Shown: positions 1 to 11,532 of the stretch, one piece after another | Layout: each line of letters opens with the position of its first letter | Position numbering within the stretch: the stretch's first letter is position 1 | Origin: Myrmaecium sp. VS I D KN 1 | Lineage: Eukaryota > Ascomycota > Dothideomycetes > Valsariales > Valsariaceae | Direction: 5' to 3' | Assembly: GCA_019775845.1 (NCBI GenBank) | Contig: JADQAV010000029.1 | Span: forward strand, 61,061-125,060 | DNA: 64,000 nucleotides | The notes under the pieces: model-generated | The model's database searches: none | Seen by the model: only the letters and a program-made list of their open reading frames with translations | What the model was told of the DNA's origin: nothing | Translations under genes and position numbers: made by a program

Positions 1-1050
1 CTCCACTCCACTCTATAAAGCCTAAGCCCTCTCTAAAAGAATATAAAAGACTAAGGGAAAGAAAAAGAGGAAGAAGAATAATATAGTTATAAGAAGATAT
101 GTAGGAGTGATGAAACGACTCCCTCTCGCTGTACGGATACAGCAAGCACACCCACCAACCCACCCACCCACCCATCCATCCCTCCCTCCACCCCTTCCAC
201 ACATACACCCATAAAACGACAAAACCATCCAGCTAACGTAAGGAAAAAACAAGGCAAGACAAGACGTCGATGAGCATGACCACACAGTAAAAAGAAAGCC
301 GATATAAAATCATCTCATTTTATTTCATTTCATTCCAACTAGGAAGCCCAGCGGAGGGTGCTAGTTGGACGGTGCTTGGATCCGTACTCCGACCTCAACC
401 GTGACGTGATGCGATCTCTCGGATACTACACGACATACGACATACCTACTCCCTCCCAGCGCCTCCCACCACCCTTCCATCCGTTCCTCCGCCTTCAAAC
501 CCTGCCGCCTTCACATCAGAAGCGCAAAAGACGAAAAGAAAAAGGAAAAAAGGAGATCAATACACCCCCCCTTCCCAGAAAAGAGAAAGAAAAAGGAAAA
601 GAAAAAGAGAAGAGAAAAGGGAGGACATGCATCATACCATCACAAACCACAAAGGAAAAAAGAAAAAGAAGAACGGGAAAAAGGTGAAAAGGGGGTTTCA
701 ATCCACCCACACACAGCCTTGATACCTCTCCACCACCTCACCCGATTCCCCCGCCCCCAGACAAGGAGAGGAGAGGAGAGGAGAGAAACGGAGAGGAACC
801 GAAAAGAAAAGAAAAAGAAAGGAAAAGAAAAAGAAAAGATAGGCCGCAGTCGTTTCTCCTTCCAACACACGCTCCCAGACCGACCAGCTGACTGACGGAC
901 GGACGGATGGACCGTTTGGCTTGCAACCAGCAAGGCACCCCCACCCCGCTGCCTTAAGAAAAAAAGCGCGAAAAAACACGATAAAAAGAAAAGAAAAGCA
1001 AAAGAAAAAAGAAAAAAGCCCAGCTAAAGCCCCCTCTCCCTTCCAACGCC
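1..1050. other. Intergenic, 3' flank of pacC
   Basis: No gene could be supported here. The stretch holds long purine-rich (A/G) runs around 530-680 and 770-840 and C-rich runs around 150-200. Open frames in it are low-complexity Lys/Glu/Arg or Phe/Ser strings typical of such composition. It probably contains the 3' untranslated region of pacC, whose stop lies at 1051. Confidence 0.6.
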
Positions 1051-3517
1051 CTACCCCCCCTCCTGCACCGCCCTCAAAACCGGATACAAGCTCTGCGCCT
1101 CCTCATCCGGATCCTGCCCATGCTGTCCATGCTGTCCATGATGCTGCTGATGCTGGTGCTGTTCCAACGCCGACATCGGTGAGCGCAAGTCCTGCTCCCT
1201 CCCCAAATTCCCCTCGTTCCCCTCATTCCCCGCCTCATCCTCCACATAATCCCCCGCCTCCAACCGCTCCTTCAAATACTGCCGCAGCCGTTCGATCGTC
1301 CGGACGTTCTCGATCCAGGACTCTTGCTGCCGGCCGCCGGCGTCGAGCGGGTTGTTGTTCGGGTCGGCGGCGGCGGAGGAAGGAGGTGAGGGGGAGGACG
1401 GCTGCGGTGGCTGCGGTTGTTGGGGTTGCTGCTGCTCGCCCTCGCCGCCTCCGAGTGCCGGGTCCACGACCGCGGGCGAATGCAGGGCCAGATTGTGCAC
1501 GTCATGTCGAAGCCCGTCGCGCTCGGCCGACGTGGAGCTGCGTCGGGACGTCTTGCCCCCATCCTCCTCCGTATCCATCGGCTCGCTCTCGCGGACGTCG
1601 CGGTCGGGCGCGGCTTTCTGGAGGACGCCGCCGGAGTAGCGACGGCGCGCGTCGGCGTCGAAGGAGGCTGGCAGCGCCGAGGTCGGTGCCGAGCTCGTCG
1701 CGTAGCCGGCCCCCGCATCCGACATCGAGCTGACCGCTGGCAGGGTCGGGTACATGGAGGACATGCCCGGTCGGGACGCGGTGACGGTCTGGCCGGACTG
1801 GACCGAGGTCGGCGACTGACCGGAGGTGTAGGACAGCACGCTGGACGCGGGCGTGAGCGCGGGCGTCTCGGTCGGGACGGTGGTGGCGGTGGCGGCGGTG
1901 GTGGTCATGGGCGTGACGGCGTGGGCGTGCGACGTCTGCGGGTGCGTGCCGGGGGTGTTCTGGGCGCCCGGTGAGGAGGTGCTGGTGCGGAAGTGCAGGT
2001 TCGGGTGGATGTAGTGGGTGCCCGCCTGGGCCACGCCGGCGGCGGCCGCATGGGACGAGTTCTCATACACGGTCGACTGGAGCTGCTCGAGGAACTGGTC
2101 CACGTTGAGCAGATCGCTCTTCGTCCGCAGGTTCGGCAGTGGCAGCGAGTACTGGTGCTGGGGCAGGTGGTGGGCCGACGCGACCATCGTGCCGTTCTGG
2201 TCGTAGCCGCCATGCATGCCGTGGTAGCCCCCAAGCACCGACGGCAGCTGGACGCCGCCGATACCAGCAAGCCGCTGGCCGACGTCGTAGTATGTCTGCG
2301 GGTCGATCGAGCGACGCTTGATGTCACCGAAGAATTCGTTCAGCGCATCGTAGGCGGCGCGCTTGCGGATCTCGTACGAGTCGTTGAGGGCGCCCGGCTG
2401 GTTGACAGCATAGTAGACGGGACCGTACGCCGAGCCCTGGGGCGCGCTGGTGTAGTAGGCCGCGGGAGCGCCGGGCGTGGGGTGTCCGTAGCCACCGCTG
2501 GATCCGATGCCGCCGTCGGGGTAGTATCCGCTGGCGGTCGCGGCGAGGGCCTGCAAGTCCGCGACGACTGTTCGAGTGCACGTTAGATTCTGATTTTGAG
2601 AAAGGAACGACGAGCAAGGCTTACGTTTACCGCTATTCTGCTGGTAGCCACCGTTACCGCCATGCGCGTTGCCGCGACCGGGCTCAGGCGAGCGCAGGAG
2701 GACGGAGTCATCGGCATGCGTCTTGACGTGCTTCTTCAGGTCCTGCGGCCGCTTGAAGGCCTTGCCGCAGAACTCGCACTTGTGCGGCTTGAGCGGGACG
2801 TGGACGCGGATGTGGGAGGTGATGTGGTCGCGCTTGACGGTGGTGGTGCGGCAGTTGCCCCATTGGCAGGTCAGGTTGAGGTTGTTGGTGACCTTGCGAC
2901 CGACGTGCCGCTCGCAGACGTGATCCTGCCGGTCGGTTAGTTAGAGGACGATGGATCGGGAAGGTTGGGATGCGACGACGCGTTCGCCACGTCGGGCGAC
3001 TTACATAGAGTTCCTCCGCCGTAGGCAGGCGGTACCCGCAGTTCTGCCACTGACAGATGAGCGAGTCGGTCGGAATTTGTTGTTGCTGCTGCGGCTGCTG
3101 CTGCTGCTGCTGCTGCACGGGCTGGGCGGGTTGCGGCGGAGGGAGGCCATGGGTAGGCTGGTGTTGCTGAGGATCTTGCTGTTGCTGGTGTTGTTGCAGC
3201 TGTTGCTGGAGATGCTGATGCTGCTGATGCGACGGCTGCGGCTGCTGCAGATGATGATGCTCGTGAAGCTGATGATGTTCCTGCTGATGCGGTTGTTGCT
3301 GCAGTTGTTGCTGTTGTTGTTGCTGCTGTTGCTGTTGCTGCAACTGCTGCTGATGATCGTCGGGCTGCTGCGACGACGGTTGAAGGTCGTGGTGGTGCGA
3401 GGGAGGAGGAGGGGCGGCAACACCGTCGGGAACCGGCTGGGCAGCAGCGGCAGCAGCAGCAGCGGCAGCGGCAGCAGAAGGATCGGTCGGTGCGCCGGTG
3501 GTGGTGGAGGTGGACAT
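1051..3517 (-). CDS. pacC: PacC/Rim101-type pH-response transcription factor
   Basis: Predicted exons are 3517-3005, 2925-2625 and 2567-1051, with introns GTAAGT...CAG and GTAAGC...CAG, giving 776 aa. Residues about 41-150 are an extreme Gln/His-rich tract. Three C2H2 fingers follow (about 156-245); finger 1 is split by the first intron after EELY, and the second and third contain CQWGNC and [17 protein letters not shown], hallmarks of PacC. The conserved region with [15 protein letters not shown] lies at about 344-358. Two YPxL motifs (YPTL about 544, YPVL about 766) match the known docking motif for PalA/Rim20. In the family, ambient alkaline pH triggers proteolysis of the full-length form, and the shortened protein activates alkaline-expressed genes through GCCARG sites. 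The start was chosen because upstream in-frame codons belong to the leader and [10 protein letters not shown] fits family N-termini. Confidence 0.95.
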
Positions 3518-4965
3518 GTTCGCGGTCAAGCTTTCTGGGTTGAGAAAGCGCTTGGCAGGGCAGCAAAAGGGCTCCCAAGAAAAGCCAAGCAGTGGAGTGG
3601 AAGGGCGAAGGGGCAGAAGGCTGGCGGACGAGCAAAAAGGTCGCGACGTGAACGACGACAACGACGACGACGTCGACGACGACAGCCGAGAATAATCGGG
3701 GAGGGGCGCGTGCGGAATGTGCGGACGCGCGGAGGCAGGTGCAGGTTGCAGATCGTGAGAAGAGCGGGTGAAAGTAGAGAAGGGGAAAGGGAAAGGGAAA
3801 AGAGGAAAAAGGGCAGGAAAGGCGCGGGCGGCGGGTTGGGGGTCAGTGATGGGTTATGAGGGAAAGTGGGCGAGAGGGCCGAGGACGCGGGCGCGGGGCG
3901 GGAAAGCCAGCTCTCAGGCTGCCAGCCAGCCAGCCAGCCAAGGCAACGACAGGCCGTCAGGCAAGCAACGCACACCAGCAGCAAAGCAGAAGGCGCCGAG
4001 CTGGCTTGTCCCGTCTGTCTGTTTTGTTGTCCGTCCGTCCGTGGGTGGACGCTGATTGGTCGGTGCACTGCCCAGACGGAGTTCATGGGAGGCGGAGTGG
4101 AAAAAGGGCCTTGGGGTTTTCCGTGGGTCCCGCCGGCTTGGTCATGCTCGGCGCAAGAAGGGAGGGGAAGAAAGAGGAAGCGAGGAGTGAGTGTGGTGGT
4201 GTGGCAGCATCCCAAGCCTGCACCACTCTGGTTGAGAATTGCCATTCGATTGGATGGCCTGACCGGTCGGGAGGGGGGCAAGGGGGGGAGAAACGCGGCG
4301 CCAAGCTTGGAATGATCACCTCTCGGTCTTGGCGGATCATCCGGTTCCGAGTCGCGATACGGGATGATTCCTCAGGCAGACGTGATAAGGTACAGGTACT
4401 CAACAAGAGTCCACATCCAACACAACTTCCAGCCCACAACGCGCAGCTATTCCAGATTCCTTGGACGGACCGCTATACCCCATCCAACCCACCTCGCATA
4501 CAACCCGCGTTGACATCTGCAACCTCCACAAGAGAAAGAGGGGGAGGAGAGGGGAGGGAGGCTCAGCCAGCCACCAAGCACGCCAAGGCCAGCTACGCCC
4601 AGTCGAGGCCAGCTCAGTGAAGGCCACCATGTACGGAGTAGGTACGGTACGGTTTACTGTGAGATGCAAGATGCGAAGCATAAAGTACACGAGAAAGATG
4701 AAGATGAGAATTGAAGATGATGACATATCAGATCTCGAATAATACACTACGCCTTCCCACCCCCCTTCCCTCTATGACAGACAACGGAAAGAAGAGAAGA
4801 GAATAGGCTCATACGCCACACAACCTCAACCTCAACCTCAGTAACAGACACACACAACATCTCCCCCTTTCTCTCTCTCCCCTCTCCCCTCTTACCCCAA
4901 AGGAAAATACCCACCCCACCGCCCCACCCCCACCCAAAGAAATAAGAAAGAGAAAAGAAGAAAGT
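3518..4965. promoter_or_regulatory. pacC upstream region with GCCAAG sites
   Basis: Intergenic between pacC and the end of the Ark-type kinase. The PacC core hexamer GCCAAG or its complement occurs at 3551-3556 (complement), 3584-3589, 3938-3943, 4300-4305, 4328-4333 (complement) and 4582-4587. PacC is known to recognise GCCARG, so feedback control of its own gene is plausible. No gene was supported; the frames over 250 aa here are low-complexity. Confidence 0.4.
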
Positions 4966-7900
4966 CTAGATCTCCCTCTCCACCATCTCCAAGCCCCTCA
5001 AGCTCGGAAACCGACGACTAAACTGCCTTTCCCACTCCTCCGGATCCGACAGGATGCCGCCACCCTCCATCTCCCCCTGAGTACCCCCAGCAGTAGCACC
5101 CCCAGTAGTACCCCCAGTAGTACCCCCACTAGAAAACCCCCCCTCTCCCCGACTCCCCGGCTTCCTCGGAACCACCGGCGCCCCAGTGCCAGCTCCAGCA
5201 CCGGTGAACGTCGCGTCGCTCCCCATCGATACCGTTCCCGATCCGCCCGTTCGAAGTGCTTTTGGTTTCGGTGGGGCTGAGGGGCGGGATGGCGGTGGTG
5301 CCGCGGTGCCAGTGCTGCCAGGAGGACCCATGGAGCCGGTGCGTTGGAGCGGTGGCATCGAGATCGTGCCGCCGGCCGCCGACGACGAGGAAGGGCGGGA
5401 CGATTGCGATGGTGCGTGTTGTGGTTGTTGTTGGAGTGGCGGGGCGGCTTGTTGAGGCTTCGGCGTGGTGGTGGGGAGAGTGGGTTTGCGAGTCGGCAGC
5501 GGTTGGGACGACGTCGGCGGCGGTGGCTGCTGCTGCTGCTGCGACTGCTGCGACGGACGCAGGGGCAGTTGCGGATTCAAGCTCACCTCGGCGACACTGA
5601 CGCTGACAGCGTGCGCATGCTTCTCCTCATCGCGCGGCGGCGCCGGGGCGGTGTACCGTCCGTACCCTTCCGCCGTGCGCTGGATCGGCGTCTGCTTCTG
5701 GCTCTCGTCCAGCAGGCTCTTGACGCGGTTTTGGATGGTCGAGGCCTTGGTGCTTGGCACGGGAGGCTTGGCGGACGAGCTTCCCGCCGCCGCCGCCGCC
5801 CCGCCGCCCGCTTGGCCCTCCGCCAGACGGCGCCGGTATTCGGCCGCCGCGGCGGCGACGCGCTTCTCCTCCTCCGACAGCCGGCGCCGTTCCAGCTCCC
5901 GTCGGACTTCGGGGGGTAGCTCTTGCGTCTCGTCGAGCGCGGCTTCGTTGTCCGAATGCCCGTCCGTCGCTTCCGAGCCGGCGATGGGCGTCAGCGACTT
6001 GTCGTCCCGGCCGCGATGGACGTCGCGCTCCGGACTCGGCGTGCGAGCCTGCTGGCTCTCGAACCGGCGGAACGCGTCGCCAAACTTGCCGGCGAGGATG
6101 TTCTTCGTGCCTGAAAGGGAGATGGAGCTCAAACTGGAGCGCTTGCTGTGCCCTTGCTTGCCGCCACTGCTCGTGCGTTGCTCCTTGATCTTCTTTCGTG
6201 ACGAGTCGTCGTTCTCCATGGCCCGCAGGAAGTCGACGTTAGACGTGATGTTCTTCTCTTCGAACTCGCTCTCGTCGTCAAATCGGTGCGGCTTGCGGGA
6301 CCGAGACGATTCGCGTTCCCGATCGCGTAAGTAGTCCAAGCTGGACTCGACGTGGACGCTCGACGGGCGCGGTCGTGCATTGGCAGACTTCGACCGACCG
6401 AGGAGGTCGCCAAAGTCCATGGCGGATGGACGCGAGCCCTCCAACGACGGCCGTGACGAGGCCGGGGACATGGGCAGCGTCAGCGTATCTAACTGCGACT
6501 TCGATCGGTTCAGCTCCAGCATGGCCGGCCGAGGCGGCAGGCTCGCTTCCGGTTTCAGACGCGGGCTTTCCCTCTCCTGCGGTTGGCCTATGGCTCGCGG
6601 CTGGCTGGACTCGCCTTGGGGCACCCTCCAGATCGGGCGCTTGCTGATGTCTTCGTATTTGGGCACGGGCGATGGCGCCGGAGAAGTCATGGTGCCGGTG
6701 GAGACCATCTGCGGCCGCTGCGGAGTGGGCTGGTAGATGGCAGCCTCCGCGGGACGCGGCTGCTCGGACGGCTGAGGGGGGCTCGGTTTGGTGATCGAAG
6801 CCGTGCGGGAGAGGGGCGTAGAGGTCTTCGCCGGGGGCACCGGCCGTGCTTGCGGCACGGGCTCGGCGGGCTGGGTTGGAGACTGCACGTTAAAGACCTC
6901 ATCCGCCAGCGCCTCGGTCACTTTTTGGCTGATGCTGTCTCGGGCGGGATCAACGGTGGGAGAAGCATCGGCAAACTGGAACTTGGTCCCACGATCGTGC
7001 AGAATGGAGAACTCGTCGAGCGAAGGGAATCGAGCAGCCAACTCGTCCGCTGCTGCGGACCGGACGGACACCGAAGCGGAGTCGAGCGCGGCGAACGGGT
7101 CATGGCTGGTGCGCATCGGCGACGGGTTGGGCTTGGTCGCAGGGGAATGATTCGCAACCGTAGGCCTTCCACGACGCATGGGTGTGATTTCAGGGATGAT
7201 CTGTACTTGCTGCACCGGAGGGGATTTGTGAATGCCGATGACGGGAGAGGAGCGGATGTCGCTGTCGGGCGAGGGCAGCTGCTCGTTCCGACGGTTCTCG
7301 GAGGCGGTCCGGTGGGAGTAGATCTGCGAGGGTCAGCTCCCATACGCTGCGTTGATGGAATGGCGCCTACGTCTTTGATGGGGACCGGCGTCTTGCGCAT
7401 CGCGCAGACTTCCACCATGACTTGGTAGATGTTCGGTCGATTTTGCGGGTCCTCCTTGAGCATCCACGCTGCGTCTCGTGTTAGCATGTCTTCCTGCGCC
7501 TGACGTTCACAACTTACATATGAGCCTCTTCAAGCGATCCGAAAAGGGTGGGTACGGCGGGAAGCGGAAGGTCGCGTTGAGGATCGCCATCTGACCCTGC
7601 TCTTCAAAGGGGGTCGTGTAGTAGCACAGCTTGTACAACAGCACACCCAGCGCCCAGATATCGCTCTTCTCGTTGATCGGCTGTTTTCGATAGACATCGA
7701 TCATCTCCGGACTGCGGTATTGCAGCGTGGTATGCCTTTGCACGTCGTCCTCGATCAGCCGACCTTCCGCCGCCGTGGTGGCCGCGGGCCTCGGGGGAGC
7801 GGTGGACCCGAAGTCACAGAGCTTGTATATCCTCGTCGATCCGACCGTGGTAATCAGGACGTTTTCCACCTTCAAATCGCGGTGCAGCAGCGGCGGCTTG

Positions 7901-8409
7901 AGGTAGTGCATGCAGGCCACGCCCTCGGCGACGTCGGAGAAGATGTGGAGGATCTCGGGTTCGGTGAGTCGGTGCTGCAGTCTCGTGTTCATGAAGTCGA
8001 TCAGGCCGCCGCCGGAGCAGAACTCCATCAGCAGGAAGACCTCGTAGCCCCCTCCCTTGAGCTGCGAGGCGTGCGAGTCGATGTAAGTGACGATGTGGCG
8101 GTGACCCTTGAGCTTCTTCATCGTCTCCACCTCCGTCCGCATGTTGGCGAGCGCCTCCTTGTCCGGGACGGCGACTCTCTTGAGCACCGCTACATCCGTC
8201 TTTCCGTCATCCTTGGGGACCTTGACCAGGTAGACGTGGGCGAAGCCGCCCTCGGAGAGGTAGCGGTCGATGACGACGCGGTGCTTGCCGACGGTGACCT
8301 TGGTGCCGGGCAGGAAGGTGCCGGGCGGGGCGTTGGCGGGAGCATGGTAGGCGGCAGGACGGTTGGGGAGCGATTGCGCGGGAATGGAGTGGTGGAAGGG
8401 AGAGGACAT
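4966..8409 (-). CDS. Ark1/Prk1-family (NAK) actin-regulating Ser/Thr kinase
   Basis: Predicted exons are 8409-7518, 7468-7371 and 7323-4966, all joining in phase, giving 1115 aa. The kinase domain spans about 44-325: a glycine-loop variant LSEGGFAHVYL (51-61) typical of the NAK family, ATP-binding Lys77, catalytic HRDLK (176-180), DFG at 199-201 and an APE-like RSPEM at 232-236. Exon 2 carries the conserved DPQNRPNIYQVMVEVCAM...VPIKD segment and exon 3 resumes with IYSHR. The long tail is Pro/Ser/Gln-rich, with an RFPSL motif just after the kinase and again at the extreme C-terminus (PEEWERQFSRRFPSLRGLEM). Yeast Ark1/Prk1 phosphorylate endocytic adaptors (Pan1, Sla1 and others) to disassemble cortical actin patches; the same role is inferred. 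It lies upstream of pacC on the same strand, about 1.4 kb away. Confidence 0.92.
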
Positions 8410-11400
8410 GATGGTATGGTGTTTTGGGGGGGAGGGGGGAGCGGAGGGCGAGAGCGGTCGAGTCCTGCACGAGGCAGGGATGCGAAGGGAGCGTCTAGTA
8501 GGTACGCATGAAGTTCAAGAAAGCGAGAGGGAGACCGAGGACGGACGTGGAGATGGACGAGGGTGGTGCAGCAAGCTGGCGGAGGGGATTGCGGTCAGTT
8601 GGGAGGTGAAGGGGGACCTGAGACCTTCCGTTGTCATGGGGCTGTTCCGCACGAAGATAGCTTGGGTGGGTGGGTGCCTGGGTGTGCTTGGGGGGGAGGA
8701 AGGGGAAGGGGAAGGGGGATCTGGGGCTACGCGCGCCATACCGAACATAAGCCGGCTCGTGGAGCTTGCCGACGGGTGGACGGGTCCCTTAGGGATGCAA
8801 AAGAGCTTCACTATTCAGCGAAAAATGATGGCGACTGAGATATCACCACGAGCATCCTCCATCATCGTCGTTGTCGTCCTTTTGAAAGAGCTTCATGAAG
8901 CAATTCTCCTTGCTGGAGGGAGAGCAGTCCGGTCCCTCTTTGACTGCTGGCGACGGTGATGGGGACTGGCATGGCGGGGTGGAGTCCCTGACCTGTTCAA
9001 CGCGTTGGACACCTTGGACCTTTTGACCATCATCTTCTCTTCTATCCACTTCCTACGTGTCAACTCGGTCACCTTCCTCTCTGGCTGGCATCGCCAGGTC
9101 GAATGGGCTTCTGCCAGAGTAGCCGTCTCGCCATGCCGTGAACGGTTTTCACGCTAGGTGGTTCAGCGAGTTACCTGTTCCGCTCCGCGAGCGGCGGTGA
9201 GCTGGTCGGATCGCGATGAACAACAGCAGCAAGATTGGGACCCTCCGCTTCCGACACAGTGCGGTGCGGTGAAGCCAGCTGGCGCACGCTCAACCTCCGT
9301 CAACCATCTTCCGCTCTTTCTCTTCTCATCCTCAATATTCCGGCGACTTGCAAGCAGTGAGGAAGCAAAGGGTTAAATACTCATTGATCCCACAGGTTCA
9401 TTTCGAGGCTTCGATGCACGACTGAACTTCCACCTGATGCCGGTCGGTGGTGACAAACATAGCGGATATGGCTGGTGGACGGAGCGGAGCTGCGAGGTGA
9501 CATTTGGAGAGCAGGGAGAACTGCTCCATATCTATGATTGACTGATGGATAGTAGACTGCTACCTGGAGTAGGTACATCTCCAAGACGAAAGGCGACAGC
9601 AATGACGTATCCAACTTCCCTCCCTCCCATCCCTCATCCACGTCCTCCCTCACCGTGCTGTAGACGCCGCGCGGATAGATTCGCGTGACTGCTCGACAAC
9701 TTTGACAGCTTGACTGCACACCTACGTAGGCCAACACCGAGCTGTCGTCGATGGGGACTGGGGGAGGGGACGGGGACGTTGTCGTGTGTCGCACATGGAG
9801 TCCAGCCAGCCCCGGCCCCGGGACGGAGAAAAAAAGAAGGTCGAGAAAGAGCAGATTTCGCCGACCTGAAACGCTGAGGACCGCGTCCCGGCGCTGGCCC
9901 GGCCCCGGTTTTGTGACCGGGCATTGTAGGAGGGTTACAGATGGGAGTCCAGCATCACCGAGAACGCCCACGAACGCTCGTCGATATGCGCGTTTGGTGT
10001 ATTTATCATCAAGAACGTGAAAGGTCACTGGTACTGCCTTACCTTACTTTACCTTACTCCCGTCGCTAGAACCTTGTCCCCTCAACCCCCATCGGCGTTC
10101 TTCGAACTCGAAACGCCGTCCTTCGCGTCTCCTCGGGGAGGTGGAGGAAGGGGGCTGACTGATCCGGTTCCCCTCGATACGATGCAGTGAATGATGCACC
10201 GGTGCGGTGCATTCGAGGCGTTTTGCCCGGCACCGACGCAACGAGGTGGGGGGGGGGGGNNCCCCCCCCCCCCCCCCCCCCCCCGGGCCGCCGTAAAGAG
10301 GACGGTGAAACAGGGCGATCGGATGGATGCCATGTACGGATAGAGATTATTCAGATTAGTACCTCCCTTAGGAAATCAGTGAGAAGAGTGACATCCAGCA
10401 CCGCAACCAAACCCGAGGCGAGGCGCAAGTTGCAACTCCATGCGCGCGAGTGGGAGGAAGCGTCAGCCTGGGCCGCGCATCGCATCTCGCGAAGCCTTGC
10501 ACCTCTCCTCTCACCTGGCTGTGTCCGACCGAGGACGACCCTGCATCTCACACCTCGTCACTTATCCGTACTCGTAGGGAGCCCGAGCCTTGTCTTCCCC
10601 GCCATCGCCATCGTCGCGGTTGCGGTTGCGGTCGGGATGTCGGGATGAGGAAGGGCGATGGGCGATGCCCAGGCCGACCCTCGTCCCTCAACCCTCGACC
10701 ACCACCACCACCCTCGGCCGGCCTCTCTGCCCTACGGCCCCATCTGCTCGCTCCCAACCACAACCACGTCTCCATCCCAGCCAGCCAGCCAGCCTGCATC
10801 CCTCCCTCCAACTCCCCTCTCTCCTCCCCTCCTCTTCCCCCCATCTTCCTCTTCCCTCCTTTCTCCATCTTTTTACATCCTTCCTGTTCTCATCCTACTG
10901 TTGTGACCTCGTCGGACCTTCCGCCACCGTCTCCCTTGTCCGCCTTTCCCTTGTGTGCATCCGGCGCGACACGACCGCTCCACGCCAGCGCTGAGGTGGT
11001 ATATGCTCACCTCCACCAGCAACACCGTCCGGGCCTCCGCTGCACGCCGACGTTGGTCATCCCCTCTCTCGCGCCAGGTCGTGCCTGCTCCCCCTCGGCC
11101 GCGCATCCTCCCGTGACACGCGAGCGGTCGTCCCTGCTGCCCGTGACGTACGTCCTCCTCACCTCCGCCGCGCTGTGAAGGAACGATCCGCGGCCGTCGT
11201 CGAGACCCTTTCCCCCTCCCCAAAGGGCCCCTGCCCGATCGGGACGTCACATTCCCTTACTTACCAATCCGGTACGCCTCGTCTGCACTCAACCTCGATT
11301 CCCTCGATTCCTAACCTCCATACCTTCACACCTCCACTTCATCCCTCTCCTATGCTGACTCTGCTGGACTGAAGGCAACCCGCTCGCTCGATCCCCTCAA

Positions 11401-11532
11401 AACCTCCCTCCTACCGCCCACGGCCCCTTGCGTTTCACCTTCCCCCGGCCTATCTCGAACGTCTACATCCACATATACCCGCCCTCCCCCCTCTGCGCGA
11501 CCTCCTTCCAATCCCCGTTCATCACCCCCGCC
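8410..11532. other. Intergenic: divergent upstream regions of Ark kinase and GRR1-like genes
   Basis: About 3.1 kb with no supportable gene. It separates the divergent starts of the kinase (8409) and the F-box gene (11533), so both promoters lie here. The sequence is C/T-rich close to the F-box gene (10700-11500), as common in fungal leaders. It also contains the two-base assembly gap at 10260-10261. A 215-codon minus-strand frame at 9381-10028 was considered and set aside. Confidence 0.55.
10248..10284. other. Assembly gap: poly-G, NN, poly-C
   Basis: Twelve G residues (10248-10259), two undetermined bases (10260-10261), then 23 C residues (10262-10284). The symmetry suggests two contig ends that each run into poly-G in the direction of reading, joined by a scaffolder. 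The true sequence and length here are unknown. Confidence 0.9.

Noticed and set aside
921-1733. A 270-codon plus-strand frame overlapping the 3' part of pacC
   Set aside because: It is antisense to real PacC coding sequence and composed of Pro/Ala/Arg low-complexity residues.
9381-10028. A 215-codon minus-strand frame in the Ark/GRR1 intergenic region
   Set aside because: No recognisable domain, no splice or promoter support, and it ends close to the assembly gap. In DNA of this GC content such a frame can occur by chance; RNA-seq would decide.
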